Below, piece by piece: positions 1 through 9,642 of a stretch of DNA of 64,000 nt (the first letter of the stretch is position 1; the number at the start of each line of letters is the position of its first letter). Made by a program: the position numbers and the translations under genes. Origin of the DNA: Juglans regia (lineage: Eukaryota > Streptophyta > Magnoliopsida > Fagales > Juglandaceae). The notes beneath the pieces are model-generated. The model did no database searches. It was not told where the DNA came from and saw only the letters and a program-made list of their open reading frames with translations. The DNA is taken from NCBI RefSeq assembly GCF_001411555.2, contig NC_049910.1, positions 28,119,150 through 28,183,149 of the forward strand. Direction: 5' to 3'.

Positions 1-76
1 ATCTCCGGGTTTATTCCTATCATGTCATTGTGTCCCCATGAGAAAACATCTCTACACACAACAACGAGTTGCTTCA

Positions 77-600
77 TCATTCTCTGAGCCCTAGTGCCAT
101 TTGTATCCTTATCCTTGCTAGGGAATTTCGTCGATCTGGGTACAAGGAAACCAATTCCAGCAGCTCAATAGCTTCACCTTGTTTAAGGTTCTCCTCATTC
201 CGAGTCTCTATTGATGAAGTTTGGAGGTGGGGGAATATTATCTTCATCCATCGTATCCTCGACAATGTGAACTAAAACCCACCATTTTTCATCTCTTGCA
301 CATATTATTTGCATGCCAGTACTTGCTCACTACGTGCCTCCACGACACTAGCGTTTGTCGAGAACTTCATATTTAAGTGGTACATTGAGGTGATCACTCT
401 CATCATGTTTAGGGTTGCATGACCAATGATCGCATTGTATGAAGAGCGAGCTTTCAACACCAAAAAGTCTGTCATTGTTGTTGTAGTGTGGAATCCAGCT
501 GCTACCATGACATGTAATGTGATGGTGGTGACATGCTGCATTGTTTTCCCCCCGAAAACTCCTTCAATAGTGCAGGGGCTAGTCGTAATTTCTCTTGCTC
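77..600 (-). pseudogene. Retrotransposon protease C-terminus and protease-RT linker (TAT-like), broken
   Basis: The frame read from 541 to 305 contains DFLVLKARSSYNAIIGHATL and then a MYHLNMKFST segment. In TAT-type Ty3 elements this lies just after the catalytic aspartate of the protease and leads into reverse transcriptase. From 265 to 77 a second fragment with ELLELVSLYPDRRN matches the linker that precedes the RT domain in the same family. The catalytic D-S/T-G part would lie just above 600 and I cannot read it in an open frame. The protein would process the Gag-Pol polyprotein; this copy cannot be functional. Confidence 0.7.
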
Positions 601-1019
601 AATGCCCATCTCCAAGAATAAGTCCCAAAATAGGACATCTATTGAACTTCTGTGATCCCTCGTTGTATGATATGTGTAGTAACGATTAGACCACTGCCCG
701 TCGGAGGTTTTTCATCATTCTTGCATGCCCACACATCCTCGCCATCTTGGACATTCATACTCAAATGTTGTCACCCTGGAAGCTTGATTGTGGGATTGGG
801 AGTGTCTTTCCTTCCTTCGATTGTAACGATTACCTCTCACTTTTTCCTCCTCTTCTCACCCTTTACCACTTTTGCCCACCTCCTTCACCTTCCTATCTGC
901 ATTGTAAACTTTTGCCCATCGTGGATTTGTCAATGCTTTAAGCATGTCTTTCGCATTGACAAAATTTTCCACTTTATTCATGAACTCTCATAGCCATTGG
1001 TGTTGTCCTCGTCAACTCA

Positions 1020-1500
1020 GCCAAGAAGAGACGTTTGGGCCAAATCCCCCCCAATAGTGCTGCAAAAGTTATTTTTTTCGTCTTGGTCATCTATTTTCAA
1101 ATGCTCTTTATTGAACTAGGTAAGATATGCCTGCAGGCTCTTGTCCTCTTGATGTTTCACGATGAGGAGGTACACGACTTGTCATCTTACCCTCCTGATC
1201 ACAATGATTTGGATCAAGAATTGTCTACAAAGCCTTTCAAAATTCATTATAGTGCCTATTTGTAGATTCCCGAACCACCCCCTTGCCACTCTTTTAAGGG
1301 TTAATGGTAAAGCTCGGTGCACGATCTCTTTCAAGAATCTATGTATAGTCATATGGGCCTTAAAGGTCTCCAGATGCTCAGTGGATCTTTGGACCCATCA
1401 TAAAGGCCTATTTGTAGCACCTTATCTCCTTGTTGTACGACAAATCCATGCTATTGAGCAGGTAGTGGACTGAAAAAGGCACTCCTACTCCCTTTGCCAT
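1020..1500 (-). pseudogene. Retrotransposon gag remnant (TAT-like)
   Basis: Translation of the minus strand gives LYDGSKDP, LEHLETFKAHMTIH, LPLTLKRVARGWFGNLQ, a FERLCRQFLIQ segment, VVYLLIVKHQEDKSL and FNKEHL. These are the consecutive landmarks of the Retrotrans_gag capsid domain (YDG..DP, the W-F block, and QF...F). The pieces lie in more than one frame and include internal stops near the R-V-R and Y-L-T positions, so this is a fossil. The normal role is assembly of the cytoplasmic virus-like particle that packages element RNA. The gag N-terminus and leader continue on the other side of the hAT-like insertion, at about 2598-2895. Confidence 0.75.
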
Positions 1501-1572
1501 GTCTTCTTATTTTTTCATGAGATTCTGCAAGGTGTCATGCATCTGCTTCTTTTCATCTTGATCGCTCTAGGC

Positions 1573-2589
1573 TAGGGGTGCTACCCGCCCTATACGGGCA
1601 GTTAGCACCCTCCTCTACTCCCTGCATCTGCTTGGGTGGGGTGGAAAACTTCCATCGCGCCCCCAGCTCCATTCTGAGCCACTATCCATCTACCCCCCTC
1701 TAATGGACTGGAGTTTTCAACCCACTGCCCGTGTTTCGCCCTCAAGGATCAAGATATACAAAGATTTTTGAACCCTAAATCTTCAAATCCAACCCGAAAA
1801 CCTTCATATCCAACCTCAAACTCTTCAAATCCATACCCAAATGTGTAGATGCAACTAGAAATTAAAAAAGAAATACCTATGGTAAAGGTTCAAGAGCATA
1901 TTACCCAATGCCCATAACCATATCTTGCTCGTGGGTCTCGCAAAGGCACAAACGGCTAAACCATAGTTGTGGGTCATGGAAATCCATGGTCACGACTTGG
2001 CACTGGGTCTTTGTACAGACCCACAACCAAGCCATGGTCGTGAGTTTCTACTAGGTTGTAGGCACGACCCTAACTTTGAAGACTGAAGATCCATAACACC
2101 ATGCATGACCAAGCCATGGTCGGGGGTTGTAGTCTATAGGGATTGGTCCTCATGGTCATGAATCTCTCGGCCACAACTAGTTCGAGTGACCCATATCCAT
2201 GTATAAGTAAGAAGAAAACTAGAAGAAATTGAGGAGGGGGAGGAGAATGAGATAAAGAGATGAAGAAGAAAAATAGTAGGAGAGGAGGTGAGCGGCTGCT
2301 ACTGGAGGAGACAAAGAAGGAGAGGAAAGTTAGCAAGGAGAGAAAAATAAGTGGGGGAGGATTGGGGAGAATTAAACCCTTATAATGAAATGAAGTTGTT
2401 ATGGAGATCCTTAAAACGATGTCATTTCATTAAAAAAACTTATTTTTTAACTATATATATAAGCTGGACCAGCCCGGCATTAGCCCCCAAACAATTTCCA
2501 TGGGTTGGCTTCTGCCTATCCACCCACCCCTGGCGGGCTCCAGGCTGGCTTCGGGCGGGCTGAGTAAGGGTACCTGTCCCCCAACCCTA
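1573..2589. mobile_element. Non-autonomous hAT-like DNA transposon
   Basis: The 1017-bp segment begins TAGGGGTG and its other end, reverse-complemented, begins TAGGGTTG, giving short terminal inverted repeats with one mismatch. It is flanked by CTCTAGGC (1565-1572) and CTCTAAGC (2590-2597), an 8-bp target-site duplication with one mismatch, which is the hAT signature. It interrupts the leader and gag region of the older Ty3 element, which supports its being a separate insertion. Inside, CATGGTCGTGGGT-like blocks recur in both orientations between about 1915 and 2190, and no transposase frame is visible. The ends are short and diverged, so the superfamily is probable rather than certain. Confidence 0.6.
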
Positions 2590-2597
2590 CTCTAAGC

Positions 2598-2898
2598 TGG
2601 TCCTCTTCATTATGAGATTCTTCGTCAGGCTACTTGTCCTGTCCTTGATCTTCGCCTCGCTCATATCCAACTTCCCTTTGCTTTAGGGCTTTGTTCTCTC
2701 TTTGCAAGGTTTCCATCTCCAAGGCCATTGTTTGCCATGTTTCTTGCATTTCTGTGAATCTCCTATCTAATTTGGGATTGCGACTGTTGATTGTAGTAAT
2801 CCTAGTCATGAATCCTGTTGGAGCAAGTAGTATTTGGCATTAGGATCTTACTTCACTAGCAAATCAATTACCTAAGACCCACAAATGGAGCCAAATTG
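2598..2898 (-). other. Leader and gag N-terminal remnant of the TAT-like element
   Basis: Read on the minus strand, this stretch follows the LTR with AATTTGGCTCCATTTGTGGG. That resembles the primer-binding and leader segment of TAT/Athila-type elements, which typically reads TGGCGCCGTCTGTGGG. The remainder is low-similarity gag N-terminal or leader DNA with no usable open frame. Assignment rests on position between the probable LTR and gag. Confidence 0.5.
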
Positions 2899-3488
2899 TT
2901 GATGCAGTTTTTGGTGATCCCTTCCACCCTCTCAGCAACCGACATTCAAAACAAAGTCTTAGAGAATCCAATGGGGGATACCTTCGGTGCTTTAATTAGA
3001 AAGACAATCCCTTCTAATGTTAACAAAGTTCTGAGAGAGAGTCATGCACAAAGCATACCTGGTGACCTATTTATAGAGATTGAGAACCTAATTCGGTAAC
3101 ATTCTTTTTGGAGCATGGTTTTGTTGTTCATAGCACCATCCCTGCGAGAGTATCTTGTCCAGACTTCTCTATGTGAAACTTGATTTTAGAAAGATTTGAT
3201 CAGCAGTAAATCCACATCGAGTATGATTTCAGGATTTTATACCTAACATCATACGATACGCTTTATGAAAATTTTCAATTAGTCACCTCATCTCACATGG
3301 ATTCCTTCCTTTGGTCCCCTATTATCCTGTCTCCGTCAACAATGAACTCAAGTTTTCGCATTTATCGCTTGCGCCTCTTTTCTCGTTCACAACATGTATT
3401 TAGTTCCAATAGGCTGAATTGGGGTTATATATATTACGATGAAAGCAAATATAGATCTCACTTGGATAAAGCCCCATGTAGTCAAATA
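2899..3488 (-). repeat. Probable 5' LTR of the TAT-like element (outer boundary uncertain)
   Basis: The inner boundary is suggested by TGATGCAG at 2899 (ends in CA when read on minus), directly next to the primer-site-like TTTGGCTCCATTTGTGGG. Element 1 inserted at 3489-3493, so the outer end may continue beyond 11813. No second LTR copy lies in the window for comparison, which is why confidence is low. Confidence 0.4.
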
Positions 3489-3493
3489 TAGAA

Positions 3494-5483
3494 TGTGGCA
3501 CCCCCGACCCCCCCATATACGAGAACACGTGAATCGAGATGCCCGGATGGTGACAACACGGTCATGCATCCCAACGAAAGTGCCAAGTGTGTGTACATGC
3601 ATCAGTGTACATAAATAACGCAACGGTTTAATCAACTAAGTGCCAAAATTTAAATTCAATGTAAACATCAATAGAGGTTTAATTAGTACTTATACAGTCA
3701 TCCAAAAATAAAATTCAATACATTAAAATAAAATAGTCAAGCAAGTGATCCTAGATCACTCATCGGGCGAGCTGTCTCCTCAGGCTCGCCCTCATCCTCC
3801 TTTGCAACAAAAACTGCGTTACCAAACATGGTACTGCAGGTAAGTATGACCTAAATAATCCTCAGGAATAAAATGCATTTAATGCAACCAACATGCTTGC
3901 ATATGATAAAATACGCATTTTATCGTAAAATATCATTTTTCACGAAAATGATCATTCTAACACACGCCAAAATCCCATTGGCCCAAAAATAATCCGTAAC
4001 ACATTTTCCTAGAAAATGTTATCCACAAAATCCAACACACGCTATTTTTTCAGAAAATAGTCCATTTTTAACGTATGCACCATGATCTCGCCTATGGGTC
4101 ATCCGCACACCCTGGCTTTGTAGCGATGCTTAGTTCTGCGCCCGGCACGTACGTGGCCAAGCGTCCTCTAGTCCCCGCCAGCTAAGGACCGCGGAGTCGG
4201 CACGAGACCATCTCGCCCGATCCCACTGTCGCCCAGCGACAATCCAGGGGATGTCACTTAGTATATTATGCTCTCGAGTGACCAGAGGAGCTCCACCGAG
4301 ATAATGCCCATCTCGGCTTGGGGTCGTGATACACACACACCCATTAAATCATTACACTTGAAAACCCAATTTTCAACATACATGTGAACATGAATGCATC
4401 GGACCGCCGTACTCCTCGGACTCAGTCCGGCAAAACCAATCAACAGTTTAAATACAGTGAAATGTGTTAGTGCGAAAATACATTAAATTCACAAGAATTC
4501 TTTGGAAAATACTTACAGTGCTATATAATAATTTTCGAAGGATCACGGAGGGGCAAGAAGTGGAAATGCAGCTGCAGAATAGTGCAAAATGCACTGTGGC
4601 CGTGGGTCTCAAATACCCATTTTTCAACGGGTGCATACGAAGACTTGAGATTGATAGGGTAGGGCCTAGCGATGTCGGTGAAGCTAGTGGTGGTGAAGGT
4701 TGGTCGTGGGTGGCGGCGTGGGCGTCGGTAGAAGACTAAAAGTCCAAAACGGAAATGTTGATGAATGTACTTCACCGGTGACGGATCAGAGGTGGGGTTG
4801 GGTCCATTGGGTTGCTAGGAGGTCGAGGATGATGTGGTGAAGAAATGGTGGCCGGAGGTGGCACGACGGCGGCGCAAGGAATGCCGCGGCTTGGTGTTGC
4901 GCGTGGGAGTTACAGGCGGAGAAGGAGGATTTGGGAATGGAGGGAAGTGATCGCCAGTGGCTAGGGAGGACGGTAGGCCGGGCGGTGTCGGTCACTGTCG
5001 GCTCATGGCGGCGCTAGGGAAGAAGGAGGATCAGACGGAGAGAGAGGAAGGGGGTTGGACGTCGTGCGCAGGAGAAGACCAGAAAAAAAAAAAGAAAGAA
5101 GAAAAAGAGAAAAAGGAAGAAAAAGAAAAGAGGAAAGAGAAAATGTAGGGAAAGAAATGAGGTCCAATCCTCACATCTTGGGTCACAAAAATGATCAAAC
5201 GGAAATAATTTTAAAACAGCAGGTGAAATAAAATAATTCAAACGCAGTGATTAAAGTGAAAATAAATAATTAAACCCAACAATAAGTTAATTTAATTTGA
5301 AAAGAAATTTAAACACATAACAATAATTAATTTAAAGAAAGCACTTCAAAAATAATTTTCGTAAACTAAAAATCATAAAAGTAACCCAATTAAAAATTTA
5401 ATAATTATAAAACAAGAGAATAAATTTTGAATCAATAAAAATAATTCATTCATTAAAAATACACTAAAATAGGGGGTGTTACA
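3494..5483 (-). repeat. Element 1 3' LTR
   Basis: On the plus strand it runs from TGTGGCACCCCCGACC to GGGGGTGTTACA. It aligns throughout with 9643-11808 but is 176 bp shorter. Two internal gaps are visible: about 58 bp lost between repeated GTACGTGGCCAAGC blocks near 4150, and about 155 bp lost near 4397. A homopurine run lies at 5079-5147. About a dozen substitutions, mostly transitions, separate the first 170 bp of the two LTRs by eye, so the insertion is not recent. Confidence 0.93.
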
Positions 5484-5495
5484 TCCTCCCCCCTT
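5484..5495 (-). promoter_or_regulatory. Polypurine tract of element 1
   Basis: Read on minus this is AAGGGGGGAGGA, directly abutting the 3' LTR. It primes plus-strand DNA synthesis. The identical tract is present in element 2 (32049-32060). Confidence 0.85.
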
Positions 5496-5599
5496 AAATA
5501 AAAATTCCGTCCTTGAAATTGGCAAAGTCAAACATTAAACTAAGACAGGATCAAGATTCAACTGAGAAGACATATAGAACATACCATTATAGTGAACCG

Positions 5600-6845
5600 A
5601 ACAAATACGGATATTGCTCCCTCATGTCGGCTTCTCTCTCCCAAGAGAAATCTTGATCCAAAGGATCACCCCATGACACCTTCACCAGAGGTATAGTCTT
5701 GGACCTTAATCTTTGCTCCTTCCAATCCACAATCTGTGTCGGAGCAACTTCATAAGTAAGGTTAGGTTGAAGTTGAATGTGTCCAGGGTCAACAAAACGT
5801 GGCTCTTGCTATCCAAAACTCTTCTTCAACGATGACACATGGAACACATCATGAACATCCCCAAAATAGTCCGGCAAGACAACTCTATAAGCAACAAGCC
5901 TACCCTTCTCTATGATTTGAAAAGGGCCAACATACCTCGGACTAAGCTTTCATTTCTTACCAAAGCACTTAGCGCCTTTCATAGGAGAGACTTTAAAATA
6001 AACCCAGTCACCTACTTCAAAGGATAAGTCTCTTCTTCTTGTATCTGCATAATTCTTTTAGCAACTTTGCGCTTCCGCCATTTTCTTCCTTATAAACTGA
6101 ACTTGATCCTTCATTTCTTGAATTATCTCAGGCCTAACTACTTTACTCTCACCAACTTCATCCCAACACAAGGGCAATCTACCTCCCTGCCATACAAAGT
6201 TTCATACGGGGCCATCTGGATGGAGGAATGGAAGCTATTATTATAAGCTCCTGAAATTCCATGACACAAGACTGCAACATATCCTCAAGAGTCTGATTAG
6301 TACGCTCTGATTGACCGTCTATCTAGGGTTGATATGCAGTACTAACTTCAACTTAGGGCCCGTTTGTTTTCAGAGATGAGATGAGATGAGATGAGATGAG
6401 TTGAGATTAAAGTTAAAAAGTTGAATAAAATATTGTTAAAATATATTTTTTAATATTATTGTTGTTTTGGGATTTGAAAAAGTTGAATTGTTTATTTTAT
6501 TTTGTGTGTGGATTTGGGAAAGTTGTAATGATGAGGTGAGATGAGATGAGGAGTTTTTGGAAAACAAACAAGGCCTTAGTGCCCTAAGCTACTTGCAAAC
6601 TTTTCCAAAAATGGGACATGAACTGCAGGTCCCAAACCGATACAATACTCTTAGGTACTCCATGCAAATACACTATCTCCTTGACATACCACCGAGTCAA
6701 CTTACCCAAAGAGTCGATATTAATAATACACAAGAAATGGGCACTTTTGGTCAACTGATCAACAATTACCCAAATTGAGTTCTTCCCACTAGGAGTCCTC
6801 GGCAACCCACAACCAAAATCCATAGAAATATCCAACATACTCGTA
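5600..6845 (-). pseudogene. Integrase 3' part and chromodomain remnant of element 1
   Basis: From 6838 to 6584 the minus strand reads [18 protein letters not shown], then [10 protein letters not shown], the start of a Ty3 integrase core. The core is then split by the MITE at 6356-6575. From about 6330 to 5600 come the GPY/F-type region, then the [13 protein letters not shown] block and a degraded chromodomain. Compared with element 2 there is a gap of about 100 bp at the 5' edge (near 6845) and one of about 43 bp near 6255. An in-frame TGA at 5950-5952 matches stops at the same place in elements 2 and 3. The retained part could not catalyse integration. Confidence 0.85.
6356..6575. mobile_element. 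Tourist-like (PIF/Harbinger) MITE
   Basis: The 220-bp insert starts GGGCCCGTTTGTTTTC and ends with the reverse complement of GGCCTTGTTTGTTTTC. It is flanked by TTA at 6353-6355 and 6576-6578, the target duplication expected for PIF/Harbinger. The uninterrupted sequence in element 2 (around 32950) shows CAACTTAGTGCC, which confirms the insertion point exactly. Near each end it has runs of GATGA or GAGAT pentamers, and the centre is AT-rich with no coding potential. It would depend on a Harbinger transposase encoded elsewhere. Confidence 0.88.
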
Positions 6846-9022
6846 TTAATCCCCCATCAACACATCACGACCCGTATTCCTAGGGTGACTATGCTATCCA
6901 GAATCTTATTTTCCACAAGGACCTTAATACAATATCTAGTAAATTCCAATGATTAATAGCCTTTACAATAATATGCGCCAACCTCAATCAACTCCTATGC
7001 TACAATTTCTGAACCTCCATTGAATTCTACTTTTGATAACCTAGTAACCACTTCCAAAGTTAACCATCAATAACAAATTGCACAACCAAATGATTAATCT
7101 CCAAATATAATATCTTCTCAAAATTCAAGTTACCACTAATTCCTCAAAATCAACACAATCTGAACTCTTGATTACAACAAAATACCACGCTTTTGCTGCG
7201 CACTCTGATATTCACCACATGCATAAAATTTATGTCCTCATAAAACTAACACCATCGAGTTCAAGGTGGCTCCATTCCTACTAACCAACTCTTATCACAT
7301 TTTGGTAAAAAAATACTCTCTTTCCCAAAACTACGAGTTATAACTCAAATTCCTCAATTAACTCCCGCAGCTTTGATCAAAATCAATTTCCATGAAATAC
7401 ATCCATGATCATTGACAGAAAATCAATATCAAACAACCTCAACATCCCAAATTGAAAATAAGCAACCTCAACCCAAAAGCTCAACACCTACATTTAGAAC
7501 AACATCTAATCTAGCGGTGACTAAACTCAAAACGAATCACCATTGACTTCACCAAAACATTATCAAAACCTTCTTGGTAACTCGCCCACCTATTTCTACT
7601 CCTATAAGCTAGTATTAACGTGACTAGTTCCTTCAACAACATTTCACTATTAAACCTTTAGGCAAGCCATACTGCTCAAATATTCAATCTACCAAAAGCC
7701 ATTGCACAACACCCATGGATCTTAAAGATTTATTGACTCACGTACCTGATCATAATATCCACTGCTAATGCCTAAATTTCAACTTTCAAGATCTTATCAT
7801 ACACTATACATGGCGACCCATCAATCTCTCTTCAAGTTAAATAACAATGTCCGTAATTCAACCAAATGGATGCTCAATCTCCAAAGGTAAGTATAGCCTC
7901 AAGATAAAAATAAAAATAAAAATAAAAATAAAAATACGTAGGTAACCTCAAGTCACAATTAATTCCTGAAAATAATCACAATAACTATTGTCAACCATGA
8001 TTTCATTAAGTAACCCACTCGACTACACACTTCGATCAACTCACCAAAAATTCCAAGCCAAGGTCTCTTGAATTAGTACTATTGTGTCGACTCCTCTTCA
8101 ACACTTACCAAAGTCACTTTCTCCAAACCAAAATGAGACTAGGACCTATACCCTTCGAAATGCGTACACACACCATTTCTACGCATCGATCTCATGCACC
8201 TTAGCCAAAACCAATAATCCTCCAAACGTGCAAGTGATCATCATTACCATTTCCATCACTAGACTTATATCCTCGAAATAAAAAAAAAATCATTTCCTAA
8301 ATCCGCACCATCTATTATCCTTAAAATTGATATGGATGAAATCCTTTACCCATCACTGTAACATCAAGCTAAAGCAATTATTAACTGAACTAGATCGACA
8401 TCTTCAATCCCCAGAAAATAAACTAGCTAGATCGTTACCTTTCATCTCCAAAGAAATCTCACCTAAAAAAAATTTCTAATATTAGTTACGCAACTCTCAT
8501 CAATCCTATTTTAATTCAGCCATTCAACTCTGCAATTCTAAAACCTTAAATCAGATAAAAATCATTTTCCGAAATCTTCAAGACCAATGACCTTAAATCT
8601 AAAATATTCCCCTTATAAAACTTGTAAATTCTAAAATCCCAAATGCTATCAAATTGCTTATCAAGGTCAGCAATATCGAAAACTTCTAATCTAAGTCATC
8701 ACTTAATTGCTTGTTGAACCTACCATCTTAAATCTCATAACTTATTTCCTAAAAACTATGGGTCCTCAAATCTTAAACGAACTTCTCATAAATCTAACCT
8801 TGAGGTTTGTTGAACTTACAATCTCCTACCCAAAGACTCATTAAATAAATTCTAGAGAAGCTAAAACCTCAATTATCCTAAGCAATTTAAAAATTATTCC
8901 CCTCCTTAGCAACAACTTGAGTTCCCACACCCAAGAGTTCACCCAGACCCTGATGTTCGAGCCTCGATATTAAACAAACCAATCACCAAAAGTTCAGGCC
9001 TATTACACCAAATGTTCAAACC
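6846..9022 (-). other. Non-coding filler block of the non-autonomous Tekay subfamily (copy 1)
   Basis: About 2.2 kb replaces gag through RNase H. No retroviral domain is recognisable in any frame. It matches 42240-44545 of element 3 from end to end on the opposite strand. For example, 8084-8281 is the counterpart of 42986-43186, and 7558-7605 is the counterpart of 43680-43730. Its junctions are the same in both copies: a gag-start-like sequence on one side and the integrase zinc-finger region on the other. There are many stops in all frames. Its origin is unknown. Confidence 0.8.
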
Positions 9023-9628
9023 TAACAATGACATTCACAGTCGTACCATCTTCCTGCCAAAGCACAACCCTTAACCTGCCTTACAACTCCGAACAAAACA
9101 AAACAAGTCCAAGCAAAATAAAATAAATTTCCATAAATAAAATAACTAACGAGAAAATAAATAAAACCAATGAAGTAGTTCACAATAAAATAATTAAAAC
9201 GATAAAATAATCTGCCATAGAATAAAATAAATAAAATAAAACGACATACAATAAAATAAATAAACAAACAAATTAGTATACAATAAAATAAATAAAACCA
9301 ATTAAACAACATAATCTAAATTAAATAATTTCAATTACAATATAAAACAAAAAAAAAAATTCTGGTAACTCACAATTTTCCTGTCAAGAGCAATCTTCAA
9401 CCCCGCTTAAATCCCCGGACAAATCAAACACGACCCAATAGCAATATAATAAAAATACAATAAGATAAAATAACATAAATAAGGTCATTTAACATAAAAT
9501 AAAAATAACCATAACCTCATAATATAAAATAAATAATTTAACTACCACACTTTAAAAATTGTTTTAAAATAAGAAATAAATTTCTGGTACTATCCTAAGG
9601 GACATGTGGTTTTACCCAGAGCCGAACT
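9023..9628 (-). repeat. Tandemly duplicated leader (element 1)
   Basis: Two diverged copies of the 5' leader lie in tandem, at about 9023-9330 and 9361-9628. Each ends with a short motif (GGCAGGAAGATGGT or GACAGGAAAATTGT on minus) matching the gag-start motif of element 2, TGACAGGAAGAATGGTGAG. Each also contains an AT-rich AAATAAAATAAA section. Element 2 has only one such leader (36705-37029), whereas element 3 has the same two-copy arrangement. Confidence 0.75.
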
Positions 9629-9640
9629 GCTTTGATACCA
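9629..9640 (-). promoter_or_regulatory. Primer-binding site, tRNA-iMet (element 1)
   Basis: Read on minus this is TGGTATCAAAGC, one base from the canonical plant initiator-tRNA-Met site TGGTATCAGAGC, and it lies two bases inside the 5' LTR. It primes minus-strand cDNA synthesis. Confidence 0.9.
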
Positions 9641-9642
9641 CC

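Larger units (their letters stand above)
1..3488 (-). mobile_element. Decayed Ty3/gypsy element, TAT/Ogre-like (gag and protease end plus probable LTR)
   Basis: The minus strand carries, in order from high to low coordinates, a probable 5' LTR, a leader, gag and the protease region of a Ty3 retrotransposon. The gag and protease wording is that of the TAT/Ogre-like lineage: DPLEHLETFKAHMT and a protease-end motif SYNAIIGHATLN followed by a TSMYHLNMKF-like stretch. Pol is cut off by the window start. The frames are broken by several stops and shifts, and a 1 kb hAT-like element splits the leader from gag. Element 1 inserted at its outer edge (3489-3493). The clade is recognised from protein wording only, so the family name is moderately sure and the retroelement nature is very sure. 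Confidence 0.8.

Noticed and set aside
8084..8281. ORF conserved between elements 1 and 3 (8084-8281 plus and 42971-43186 minus)
   Set aside because: It is antisense to the element in both copies, short, and its conservation is no better than that of the filler around it. Better explained by shared descent of the block.
9022..9312. 96-codon Phe/Tyr/Ile-rich ORF resembling a membrane protein, with a counterpart at 41950-42163
   Set aside because: Produced by repeated AAATAAAATAAA leader DNA. The hydrophobic look comes from AT-rich codons, and it falls in a duplicated non-coding leader.
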